Assembly (NCBI GenBank): GCA_019802505.1
Contig: JAFMOC010000260.1
Coordinates: forward strand, 124,001-188,000
Direction: 5' to 3'
Length of the DNA: 64,000 bases
Origin: Corydoras sp. C115
Lineage: Eukaryota > Chordata > Actinopteri > Siluriformes > Callichthyidae
Positions 10,356 through 22,607 of this stretch are shown here, one piece after another. The notes beneath the pieces are model-generated. The model saw only the letters and a program-made list of their open reading frames with translations, was not told the origin of the DNA and searched no databases. Each line of letters starts with the position of its first letter. The stretch's first letter is position 1. Both the position numbers and the translations under genes were made by a program.

Positions 10356-11303
10356 ATGGCAAATACTTCTGTTGAGATCAATTTTGTGCTTGACGGACTA
10401 AACGACACGAGGACAAACAGATACATATACTTTGCCTTTGGTTTGGTGGTTTATATTATGACTCTGTGCATAAACCTGATAATAGTGATGACCATCATTC
10501 TGGAAAAAACACTCCATGAGCCCATGTATCTCTTCATATGCAACTTGTTTATAAATGGAATATGCGGCGCCTCGGCTTTCTATCCCAAAATCCTGATCAG
10601 CCTGTTATTAGAGGATCATGTCATCTCCTATATCGGTTGTCTGTCGCAGATCTACATCATCTGTTGCTATGTCATCTGTGAATACACATGTTTAACGGTC
10701 ATGTCGTATGACCGATATGTAGCCATTTGCAAGCCTTTGGAGTATCACTCGATCATGACTCTACAGAGAGGCATTCGGCTGCTGACCTTCACCTGGTTCT
10801 GCACTTTTCTAGAGGCCTTCGTTTTAGTTTATCCCACGTCCAGACTTTCGTTCTGTCGATTTTATATTGAAAAGCTTTACTGCTCCAATTGGGATCTCGT
10901 CAAGCTGTCCTGTTCCGATGTGACTGTAAACAATGTGATCGGTTATGCGCTAATAGTATATCACTTTTCTTATCCCATGTTTATTTTCGTCTCCTATATC
11001 CTCATCATCAAAGCTTCTTTGCGGTCCAAGACGGAGAGAGTCAAATTTATGCAGACGTGCCTCCCACATCTGATAACCCTGATCAATTATACCATATCTG
11101 TGTTATTCGACCTCATGTACGCTCGCTACGGCAACAACGTGGGCATGGTCGCGCTGCGCAACGTCATGGGGATAGAGTTTCTTGTTGTGCCTCCTCTCGT
11201 AAATCCCATAATCTACGGAATAAAACTCCACCAGATCAGACATGCGTTCGTGAAAATGTACAGGAATAGAATTAAATGCTTAAAGCATAACAGATTCAAT
11301 TAG
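10356..11303 (+). CDS. Odorant receptor 4 (more diverged member of the cluster), intact
   Basis: Intact 315-codon single-exon OR of the same subfamily: LHEPMYL before TM2, MSYDRYVAIC at the end of TM3, KFMQTCLPHL at TM6, NPIIYGIK in TM7, sequon at Asn3. It differs strongly from the other three in TM3-TM5 (an ICCYVICEY stretch before the DRY-type motif, a much altered extracellular loop 2) and in the basic C-terminal tail. Third-position base use is more GC-rich than in its three neighbours, which suggests an older, independently evolving copy. A TATA box at 10121 is about 235 bp upstream of the ATG. Confidence 0.95.
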   Translation: MANTSVEINFVLDGLNDTRTNRYIYFAFGLVVYIMTLCINLIIVMTIILEKTLHEPMYLFICNLFINGICGASAFYPKILISLLLEDHVISYIGCLSQIYIICCYVICEYTCLTVMSYDRYVAICKPLEYHSIMTLQRGIRLLTFTWFCTFLEAFVLVYPTSRLSFCRFYIEKLYCSNWDLVKLSCSDVTVNNVIGYALIVYHFSYPMFIFVSYILIIKASLRSKTERVKFMQTCLPHLITLINYTISVLFDLMYARYGNNVGMVALRNVMGIEFLVVPPLVNPIIYGIKLHQIRHAFVKMYRNRIKCLKHNRFN

Positions 11304-14300
11304 AATAAGGATTAAGAATTAAGAATTAATCTGCATAGAGTATAATATTATGACGTAAACAAATATGTCATGTTGGATATGTCATAAGTTAATACTTCGC
11401 TGAGTGTGACGAATACACTGCAACAACAAATATATACATAAATATAAAGGAAGGAAAGAGGTCTGTAGTGCGAGTTGAAGAACCATAAAAACAAAAGTCT
11501 AGATTTTGAACTAATAGAACCCAGAAGCCACAAAAAAAAAAATGTTACAAAATATGAAATTATTAAAATATTAAACCCTTTTTTTTTTTTTTTTTTAAAT
11601 GGTTTCTTTTAAACCAATCAAATCTTTAAGATGCCAAAAAAAGGCACAATGCAATTTGTAATGACTTCACTTGAATTTCTTGTATAAGTACTTTTATTAC
11701 AGATGTAAAGTTCACGAAACTAATATCTATAGAATAGTTACAGATATCACATCCCACCCTCAAGAAACACACATATATAATATATGTGTCAGTGGAAATT
11801 TAAAAAGATGTCCACAGTAATGTGACTACAGCCGTTTTATATAAAACACTGAGTCCATGTAACGCTTCATTTGTAGTTTGTTTATATATGGAATATAGAG
11901 CCTTTGCTTTCTCTGCACATATCCAGACATTGGGCATTACGAGTGTTTCAGCGGATATTGTAGTGATCTGTACGCATCCTCATGATGTAAATAAATGGTA
12001 ATTGTAAATGTATATTTCCCGGGGATTAATTAATAAAGCATTCAGATTCTGATTCCGTTGCTGTCACATTATATTAAATGAAAGCGCTTTATCGGCAACA
12101 GTGATTAGACTTCTATCATTTTGTGCATTATGGGTTTTATCGAAGGATTTTTCTTATTTCTATCAAAACACAATGCGTAATTGTTTTAAAGTGGATTTTT
12201 ATTGGTAAAAATGGAACAAATGAAATGCAGAAAATATCCACCACAAATAAATAATTCATCTTCCAACTCTATAGAATACAAATAATAATCTTCCTTTGGC
12301 TTTGAAACTTTATCTAAAATATACTTTTTTTTCTTTTCTTTTTTTGCTGAAATTCACACGACATTCACTTTTAACTCTGATCACAACCAACAACAGGGTC
12401 ATTTTTGGTAAACCATAAGCAAAAAATATATATATATTCTGCATTATATTTATCAGTTCATATGTAAGGAGACCTAATATCAATCATCAAACATTTGCAC
12501 ATCAGGTTTAAATAAAAACACATATATAATGTTAACTTAACCGAAACCATCATGGTTGATTTTTCTGTAAGCAAGTATCGAACTAATCGACAAGTAAATA
12601 CTCAGAACACTACAGTATTTATTGGGAGAAAGGCCTTCACTGGTATTTTAGGAAGGTGATGCCAGAGCTGTTTTTATACTACAATTAAATTTGGAATTTC
12701 ACGCATCGTTGTGTAATCACAACCCTCAAATGTTTCTGATGCATCGTTGGTCAAATTAATTAAGTACAGGAATAAGAAAATTATTTATAATGTTATATAA
12801 GCACATGGTCAGATGACGCCACCCCTGTTATCCAAAGCTAAAGGCAAAATCTCACCTTCGTTTCTTTTACCTGCAACATTACTTGCCATCTCTGTTCCTT
12901 CCACATTGGATATTTCATCATACACTCAATAATAATAATAAATAAAGACAGAATATACATCACATTAATGCCATAACTGAAACACATCATATAAATGTAA
13001 ACAGGTTTGGGGATTGTCCTTCATAACTACACTGACATTTTTTTATTTTTCTATTTTTTCACAGATCGAACCAGACCTCCTGCTTCACGCTGATTTACTT
13101 TACTCAAGTCATCGAGTGAGAACTGATCATTAAACCTCCTGTTGTGCAAAAAAACATAAGTATCAATAACTATAGGCCTTTTCTTAGTGTGGCGCCCGAG
13201 GAGGTTAAAACACTCGAGGGAAATCCAGTGCAGTGTATGATTTGTATGTGGTTCAGTTCCTAAGGAGCCCAGGCCACGGAACAATAAAGCACTCAGAAGT
13301 AAGATAACCTGCTTCATTCTCCGGGATTCGACTTTTCTCTGCGTTACACGGTATTCGACGTTTAGAAGAATAATTAAGAAAATAAATATCCACCGAGCGT
13401 TTTATTAGAAGCACATGTACACCTATCGGTCAATCGCTATGATGGGAAAGCAGTATATATTCTCTCTTACAGATGCAGGACTTTAGTGATTCAGATTATA
13501 GTCACATCAACGTCGACGTGATGACTTGTGCTACCCGAGAGACGGAGTTGAGCACTTTTTATGTGAAAATATTTTATGCTTAACACTCCGCAGTTTTTAG
13601 ATTGAAGCACTAAATAAAAAAATTAAAAGAAAATAAAAAAAACATTCAATAAGTGGAGGTGGATATAAAACATCTGGTTAATGAGGAAAGCAGAAGCACT
13701 ACATGAATCCTGGAGCAGCTGGGCTACAAGAGTAGAAGACCATTTAAGATTCGGATCAGTCAAGTAAATTAAGTACAGTACTGAATGCTGAATGTAAACC
13801 ACTAAACCGTCGTTCAATGACAGACGCGTCCTTCTAACCTCGAATCTGAATGCAGACCGAACCTTAGGGCCGCCAGGCTACAACAGCAGGAAAGCACACA
13901 GATGATTAAAGTATTCCGAGTACAGTGTATGATGAACGTCAACAGCTTACTATGACAAACTGTAGTTATAGGACACGCACGTCTATCCATCGTTTTAATA
14001 AAAAAATGGGACTAGTGAACAAATAATAAGCTTCTCACCACTTTGTATGTAAATAAAAGGTTTTGGACGAGATAAATAAAACAGTTTGGGAGACTAAACA
14101 CTCTATTTGTTCAACAAAACTCAACAGGATTGTCACGTAAGCATGAACCATGCGAGCTTGCAGATTGTGTACATCTTTAAACGTTCACAGCAAACCTAAA
14201 TAAGCGATGGTGATCATCACAGTGAGGGAATTACATTCAGGCTTCGGAACGGCGTAGATGAAATACACCCACAATCACAGTTATCTAGTTGTTATAAGAC

Positions 14301-14304
14301 TCGG
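11304..14304. other. Intergenic / pgm2l1 3' untranslated region
   Basis: No conserved exon found beyond the receptor fragment. The part nearest 14304 should be the pgm2l1 3' UTR, transcribed leftwards; a minus-strand AATAAA is present at about 13401-13406. Includes a short (TGATTC) retro-tail at 12028-12056. An 88-codon minus-strand frame at 13051-13317 is discussed among the findings. Confidence 0.5.
11800..11935 (+). pseudogene. Odorant receptor fragment, decayed (TM1-TM2 region)
   Basis: A stretch about 500 bp downstream of OR 4 aligns by eye with the cluster's receptors: AAAACACT-GAGTCCATGTA, then TTGTTTATATATGGAATAT and GCCTTTGCTTTCT match the LHEPMYL to NGIWGASAFY coding segment at about 10506-10580. 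Several indels and stops; the rest of the gene is not recognisable. Confidence 0.55.
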
Positions 14305-15863
14305 TTATAAGGGTCTGTGAATCAGATTGTTCTTGGCAGGTTCCAGAAACTCCTCCACAAGAGCAGCGGTCACTTTCATTAACTTCTCCTCGAGACTTGT
14401 GACATCGCTGGGTGTATAAGAGAAAGCTTTTTAAATCTTTGAGTCAGACATGCACTTGAAGTTATTTTTTTTATTTTAACTAACAGTGGAGCATAATATA
14501 CTATTATACAATATATGATATAAATTATTCTAACTTGTCCTTCATCTTCTGCGAGGTTATAATATAAACAGGTTCATCTAGAAACCTGTTTGTGTAGCTA
14601 CAATTCTATTTAATATTCTAACCTCTTTCAGCTTGAGGCCCACAGGGGGCGCCAGAGTACAAAGAAAAGATTGAAACACTGACATTGCAGAGCTTTGCAG
14701 TGGATGCCCTTCCTTTACATACCTGGGCACACCGATATATTATATATACACCCCTAAAAGTTAGGAAAATACAGTGTTTTTAATTCTGTGTTTGCATCTC
14801 CAGAATTAGAACCAAAAAACTTCCCGCTGTGATGTGGATGCGCTAACTGCTGCGCCACCGTGACACCCAATTCATTTAATTATAACATATTTTACTTTGA
14901 TAGCACGTACCGTAGAATAGTCACACAGCAGATTTATGAAAAAAAATGTGGCACATATAATATAAAAGAATACAAACACAAGTGCAATACCAAATCTAGA
15001 AAAAATAAATGAAGCAGATATACACAATACACATTATACACGATGCAACAATAAAAATTTAATAAAAGGCTGTTTAAAAGGCAAGGATGCAATTTAGTAA
15101 ATAAGGCATGCGTCCCAATAAAGTATAAGCATACATGCTTATACTTATACAATACATGCTGTGGGCACTAATGCACCTCCCCCACTCTACATACTGGTTT
15201 TAGGTAACAACATTTTGGAAGGACTGACGGCTGTCCCACAAAGTTTGGTACCAAGTGGTGAACCGCGCCCCCCATTTCTTACACAGACTGAACCATTGTT
15301 GAATACTTTAATATTACTCAGTCTTGATGACCTCCCCTCTTGTCAGCTACCACTAACTGTGGAACCTTCCAGAACAAAGCAAAGATTTAGGAACTTATTT
15401 TTTGTCTTATTTGGCCTCTGCCATTAATTTGTTTTGTCAGTGAGTTGCAGACCTACATTTTTAATTTATATTTAAAAATTGTGTTTAATAAGTTTAATAT
15501 CAAAGCACTAATATGTTGCCTTTTTGTTCAGGTGAACTAATAAACTATTGTTTTCCTTTTTTTATTATTTTAAATGTTTAAAAAGTTTTCTAACGTGGGA
15601 CAAAACATACCTTTTTCCAGGTGGTGCACAAACCTCAGTGTAGTACTTGATTTTCGGTTCCGTTCCACTCGTCCTGAGGGTCGCAACAACGCCATTCTGA
15701 AAGGTGAAGGTCACCATTTGGCTGCTTTTGGAAACTGGTAGGACCTGAGCAAAGAAGAGTCAGAAACTTTAAAAGGGAATCATTGGTATTTTCCACATTA
15801 TTGGGTCCAAAATCTGATGATCTGATGTAACCCCCTACACAAAAAATAAATAAATAAAATAAG

Positions 15864-15944
<81 letters not shown>

Positions 15945-16308
15945 GGCACGGTGGCTTAGTGGTTAGCACGTTTGCCTCTCAGCGCTAGGGTTCCCGGTTC
16001 GAATCCCCATCTGAGTGGAGTTTCCATGTTCTCCCCGTGTCCACGTGGGTTTCTTCCGGGTTCTCTGGTTTCCTCCCACAGTCCAAAAACATGGATCAAG
16101 TCAATTGAGTTCTCCAAATTGCCCCATATAGAGTGTGTATGCATGCGTGTCTGTGTGAGTAAGTGTGTGCCCAGCGATAGATTGGCGCCCTGTCCTGGGT
16201 CTATCTGCCCAGCGCCCGAAACGTTCTCCCCTGGATGGGCATGGGGAACCCCACCGCGACCCTAATAGAGAATAAAAGCGGAAGATAATGAATGAATGAA
16301 TGAATGAA

Positions 16309-16390
<82 letters not shown>

Positions 16391-19300
16391 TACATACATA
16401 CATACATACATACATACGTATATACACACACTTTTTTTAACCAACAGGACTTTTAAAAATGCAAGTACAATGCAAAGTACAAGTCATATTAACACCAACA
16501 TTAAATAAAAGCAGGTTACACATCTAAACCATTTAAATAAAGGAAAGTATTATACATACACATTGTTTATCGGGTTGGCTGCTGTCGTAACCTGTCGTCA
16601 AATCTCGAATGTGGGCAATCCTGTATTCACCACACATTTCGGGGTAAACACTTTCACCTTCAAAGTTGCGCAGACGACAAAATATTCGTTTGACGGTCGT
16701 GGGATCGTCGCAGATGATATAAGACGTTCTAGAAATATGGTAGCCATAACTGGAATCAACACAGAGCACATAAGAGTCAAAACCATGCAATAAAACTCTA
16801 AATTAGTAAGCATTTCATTAATTAATTAGGTGAGGCGACACATCGGGGGGGGGTTATAGAAGATTAATGAGTTTCTACTATATTACTCTATATTTTAAAC
16901 AAAAACACACATAGTACAGTACACGCAGTAAACAATCGTCCACGATTTGCATGAAATTTGCTTGCCTACTTCATGGCACTCGCACACTGACCATGTCTCA
17001 CCTAAAGAAACTAAATGACAGGTCAGCGATAAAACCACTGATGGTTTTGTTAGATTTTTTTATGTTTAGTTCAATATTTCACATAAAATTTAATCACATA
17101 ATACAGAAGACGAGCTGTGAGATGAAGAGACTGGATAAAAAAAAATACTTACATCTCATAAATGTTTTGAAGTTGCTGAGTAAGAGTTAAATTCTTGTTC
17201 TCTAAATAAACAGCCATTTCAGCAACAACCACAGCGGCACTCACGCCATCCTTATCGAGCACCATTCTGCCGCACAGAAAGCCTAACAGCACAAACAACA
17301 TGCATCATACAACGACCACGGTCAGCAGGTCAGCATCACTAATAAACCGGTGCAGAGAAATCAGTGCTTCCTAATTATTTAATAAAATAAATCTAAAAGT
17401 GAGGGAGGGTTAAGGAAGAATCAGATTTTATTAGAATTGTAGAATATACTCACCAATAGACTCTTCAAAGGAAAAAATGACCTCCTTTCCTGCTTTGGCC
17501 AACTCGTGAATTCTATTTCCGATCCATTTGAAGCCTGGCAGAGTTTCCTGAGATGGTGAAACGTCAAACAGGACAAATGGGACAGGACACAGGCAGCCTT
17601 TCAATTGACAAAAGTGCAAAGATTTAACAAGTATGAACTTCATTATTTGGTAGAATGAATTGCTGCTCCCGTGACAGCCGGTGAACTCTGTGGGTAAAAG
17701 ATGCCCCAACGAAACTGATGACCGAGCGCACCAACTGAGGCCAATCGGAACGTGGTATTGGGACTTAGTTTAATGTCAGCAGTCTAAAACCTAGAGTTGA
17801 TTAAACAATAAAACAAAGACATTTCTCAAACTTACTTAAATTCAAAGGATAAATAGAGCTAACAGGTGCTAGATGAAGAGTGTAAACATCCAAGGTTTAC
17901 CTTTTATTTAACCCTACAAATTTACCAGATACCTCATTAAGGAAAAAGTTCTTTATTTATATTTACAAAGCGAACTTGGCCATTATCTCCTTTATCTACT
18001 TTAATGGCTGTGTCTTTAAGGATGGGGTTACGTGAGTACGCCATCTCATAACAATGAAAAGCGTTAAAATTCCGATAAGGAATTCCAGGCAGCTTAAAAA
18101 AGTGGCATTGGTTTCTCTGACGTTTATTTTAAGCTTTGTAGCCCTTCAGGCTCTTCACATGCACAAAACTCCAATGGTCTTAAGTGAACGAGCAAGACTT
18201 ACGATTAATCCTAAAAGCCAGAGGGCTTACGTAGGCGTCACTAACCTCAAAATGAAAGCCCTCCACCTGTGCCATCGCCTTGAGGATTTTGGAGGAGACC
18301 GTGGTGGCCAGCATGTACACGTTCCTGGTCTCAGCCGGATCTGGGTGAGTCTCCTTCCAGTTGAACAGCATCCACCAGCCTAACAGTGCAGCCAACTCGT
18401 TCCCGGAAAATATTTTCCAATGAGACCTATGGAAAGGTATTAAAAATGTAAGTAAATTTTTTTATAGATAACCATCTATAGGTATGTAGTACAGTAGTAA
18501 AAGCCAATTTTCAATTTTTTTCAGCCAAAAAAAAAAAAAAAGATGATATAAGGTTAGTACATGTAATAAATATTAGGGGTGTATTCAACTAAAGATTTTC
18601 ATAGTCGAATCTGATTTGTCAGATTTTCCCTATAGTCGACTCGAATCAGTTCAAATTTCACCACAAGGTGGCGCTATAAGCGTAGTTTTAAAAAAATATA
18701 TTTTTATCTAACAAAAGAAAACCTTTTTTTTTTGTTTTTCTTTTTTCTTTTTTTTTCTAGAAATTAGGATGATTTTATTTGACAAAAGGCTATATATATA
18801 TATATAATGAAAACAAAGACCTTTCATGTAAAAACTAATGCTTAGCAGCAGCCATGGGCGCCCCCATGTGGTCAAAATGGTATATTCGACTATGAGGTTC
18901 ATAGTCGACTACGGTTCTCCGAATAGAATTGTCGAATCAGCGAATATTGCAGCTCACCCCGAATAAATATTATACAATTTTCTACAAACATATTTATTAA
19001 GTTAAAAACTGACTGACTTGCTACATTCCTCGGCCACAGCCAGGCGATCAGCGTCAGGATCCGTGGCCAGCACAATTCGCGCTCCTTTCTTACTAGCGAG
19101 CTTAAGCGCAAGCTCCTAGAAAAGAGATGAGAAATCAAATTAGTATATTTATATTACTTTATATATTATATTTTATACTTTACTATTATATATATATATT
19201 TATTTAAGTGCACAAACACAGACAGACTATAGCTTTGCTTTTACTTTGCATTTATTAAGAACATTACTTTATCTACTGATCACCGTTTCCTTCCCTCTAA

Positions 19301-22300
19301 AAACAAAAGTAGAAGTTAAGAGGAGAGGAGGGGAATTGAAAGTGATGAATTTTAGGATGGCATTTAAAAATCCCCTCCCTAAACACAATGTTAATGTCTT
19401 TGTATTATAATAAAGCAATACGGTATGAGAGGGCATGGCATTATTGTGAATAATTCACAGGAAAGATGTGTTATTAGTACTGACGCATAGCGGAGTACAG
19501 TTACACCCTCTTTCATATGATTTATTTACAATAATACACAACCTCGAGCGTCTTATTGCTATAATAAAAGTTACAAACACACTATAATAAAAATAAGGTT
19601 GGATTCATAAATATATTCATTGAAAGCAAAATGTTATAATGTTAATAATCTGGTCTTCTGTGATGTAATCTAGTCTGGTTTATTTAAGTGAACGCTGATC
19701 ACTAAGTAACAGGGTTCCGGATTCTCTAACAATCAAATACTGCCATCTAGTAGCAAAATTACAGAACGCTATTTATAAAAAAACATCAGTAAAATAATGT
19801 ATTGTTTATCACACAATGATACAAATGTGAAGTGGTGAGCATTATTGTCATTAATGTCACGACTGGACAAACGACTCAGCCAATCAGATTTAAATAGCGG
19901 AACTACCCATTTTTATAATAAATGATCCATTTATTGTGAAATTCGTATTTGTGTACTCACCAGAACCGACTCTCCCTCTTCAGGGTTGGGGCAGCTGACG
20001 GTGGAAAAATTCGGATCTGGATTCATCTGCTCCGGAACGGGAATCGGGGCCGAGAAGCCAAACACCTGGAAGGCCTTCTGGACGTAGTCATGTCCAACTC
20101 CATGGAAGGAAGAATGTACAAACTTCAATGAAGTCTGCGAATTTAGTTTTCTAAAATAAAATAAATAAAATATCTCGGATTAAACCATCGGCTGAGGCGT
20201 GAGAGCGGTCGTGTTTTTTTGTAATGTCCAGTCGTACCGGTGATAGCAGAGGGTACTCAGCTCCTCCATGTACCAACGATAGATGTCCTCATGTGGATCT
20301 GTTCGTAAGGAACTGGTCTCGGTTAACTTTTCGTTCCAGGACTCGGCCCAGGGCTCTGTATTGTTTTCTATACAGCGCAGGATTTCCTTATCATGCGGTG
20401 ATGAAATTTGTGCACCGTTATGCCAGTACACCTGAAAAAAATATTAAATATTAAATAAAATTAAAAAAAATTTAAAAAGTCGATGAAATGATAGGCATTT
20501 AGTTTTTTTTTTTTTCTTTACATGTTTCCATCTGCGCGGCACGATGGCTAAGTGGTTGGCACGTTCTCGTCTCAGCATTAGGGATTCCTGGTTCGATCCC
20601 CCATCTGGGTGGAGTTTCCATGTTCTCCCCGTATCCACGTGGGTTTCCTCTGGGTTCTCCGGTTTCCTCCCACAGTCCAAAAACATGGATCAAGTCAATT
20701 GAGTTCTCCAAAATTGCCCCATATAGAGTGCGTCTGTGTGAGTGAGTGTGTGCCCAGCGATGGATTGGCGTCCTGTCCTGGGTCTATCTGCCCAGCGCCC
20801 GAGACGTTCTCCCCTGGATGGGCATGGGGAACCCCACCGAGACTCTAATAGAGGATAAAGCAGAAGATAATGGATGGATGTCCTGGCCGCTTAAGGAGGA
20901 TGAGTCCCCCACTGAGTCTCGGTCCTCCCAAGGTTTCTTCTTTAAATAACAACATGATACAGCACTCCGGTGTTCCCTCTCATCGATGTCCGAGTCCGTC
21001 TCGTCTCCGGGCGGCCGTTCGGCGACGACGCCGGCTTTCGCGAAAGCTCGGACGACGGTCACGACAGAAACCTCGGCCCAGACGTCCACGATCCATTCAC
21101 AGACGGTGGCGTAACTCGCCCCGCCGCCGCCTCCCGAGTTTTAGTAAACGTGTGTTCTCCGTCTATCATCCGTCGCTCCCACGCCGCCCGCGACTTTACT
21201 TTAAACGCCCCGTTTACCCCAACGTCCAGCGGTCGCAGTTCTTTATTTAATCCTCCCGGAATGACGGCGAGCTCCGGATTAATTTTCTGCACTCGGCTTT
21301 TCTGTGAGATGAGCACGCATGGAGTCACAGACCAGCAGGGCGGCGATGTGGGGGGAAAAAAACCACCCGGTCGCACAACAATACTTTTATAGAATTTGGA
21401 ACTCAGTACACGTATAAGGTGCATGTCCGATTTCTGGGAAAATTTTAGGCTTTTAGGTGCGCCTCATAGTCCGGAAAATACGGCAACTTTTATTTTTTAT
21501 TCCTGTGAAATTTTTGCAAGCACAAATTGCGAGTAATTGATGCAACACTGATGCTCACACACACATTCTTTTATGTTTTGGTACCTAAATATACAGATGG
21601 TTTAAGGTCTTTAAAAGGTGTGCATGTGAGAACTACTGTTCACCTTGTAGCCGTTGTCTTCCTTTCGGTTGTGGGAGGCCGTGATCATTACACCCGCAGC
21701 AGCTCCATACTTTTTCACCGCATACGGCTGTGTGACCGCAGAAATGAAACGAATCACAGTGTGAAGTGCATCAGACACAAACGTACGACTATACAGTATG
21801 CTTTCATGATCAACTTACCACAAAGGGGGTGGGAACGTATGTGGAAAAGAGATGAACAGGAACACCTTTACTGAGCATGACGGCAGCAGTCAACCTGGCA
21901 AGCCTGCGAACAGCGTAAATAAGAAAAAAGGCAATTATTACAATTAGTCATTTACTTTTAAATCATGTTTACATTTTAAGATTTTTTTTTTTTTTATTAT
22001 AAATCAGATGTTTTTATCCAAAGCGATTTAGTTCTGGAAAGACCAGCTACACTGTAGAATAATCAAACCTGATCGTTATCCAATCAGGCTTCTAGATTAC
22101 AATTCGTTAACATTTAAATCTTTTATTTTCATGTAATGCCAAAGGAACCAAGTTTGTACTCGGCATTAACTAATCAAACTGGCAATTAAAAATCAAAAAC
22201 ACCTGTAAGAGGGTGGCTTAGTGGTTAAGCATGTTCTCCTCTCAGCGCTAGGGATTCCCGGTTCGAATCCCCATCTGGGTGGAGTTTCCATGTTCTCCCC

Positions 22301-22563
22301 GTGTCCGCGTGGGTTTCCTCCGGGTTCTCCGGTTTCCTCCCAAAGTCCAAAAACATGGATCAAGTCAATTGAGTTCTCCAAATTGCCCCATATAGAGTGT
22401 GTCTGTGTGAGTGAGTGTGTGCCCAGCGATGGATTGGCGCCCTGTCCTGGGTCTATCTGCCCAGCGCCCGAGACGTTCTCCCCTGGACGGGCATGGGGAA
22501 CCCGTGTGCATACGCAGGCAAACACACATGGAGAGAAACACAAACCAAATCGCACACTGAAGT

Positions 22564-22607
<44 letters not shown>

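Noticed and set aside
10889..11269. 126-codon plus-strand frame inside OR 4
   Set aside because: Shadow frame of OR 4; no family resemblance.
15635..16444. IYIYIY-rich frames
   Set aside because: Translations of (TA)n and (CA)n microsatellites, partly fused to the real pgm2l1 exon 13 at 15611-15744.
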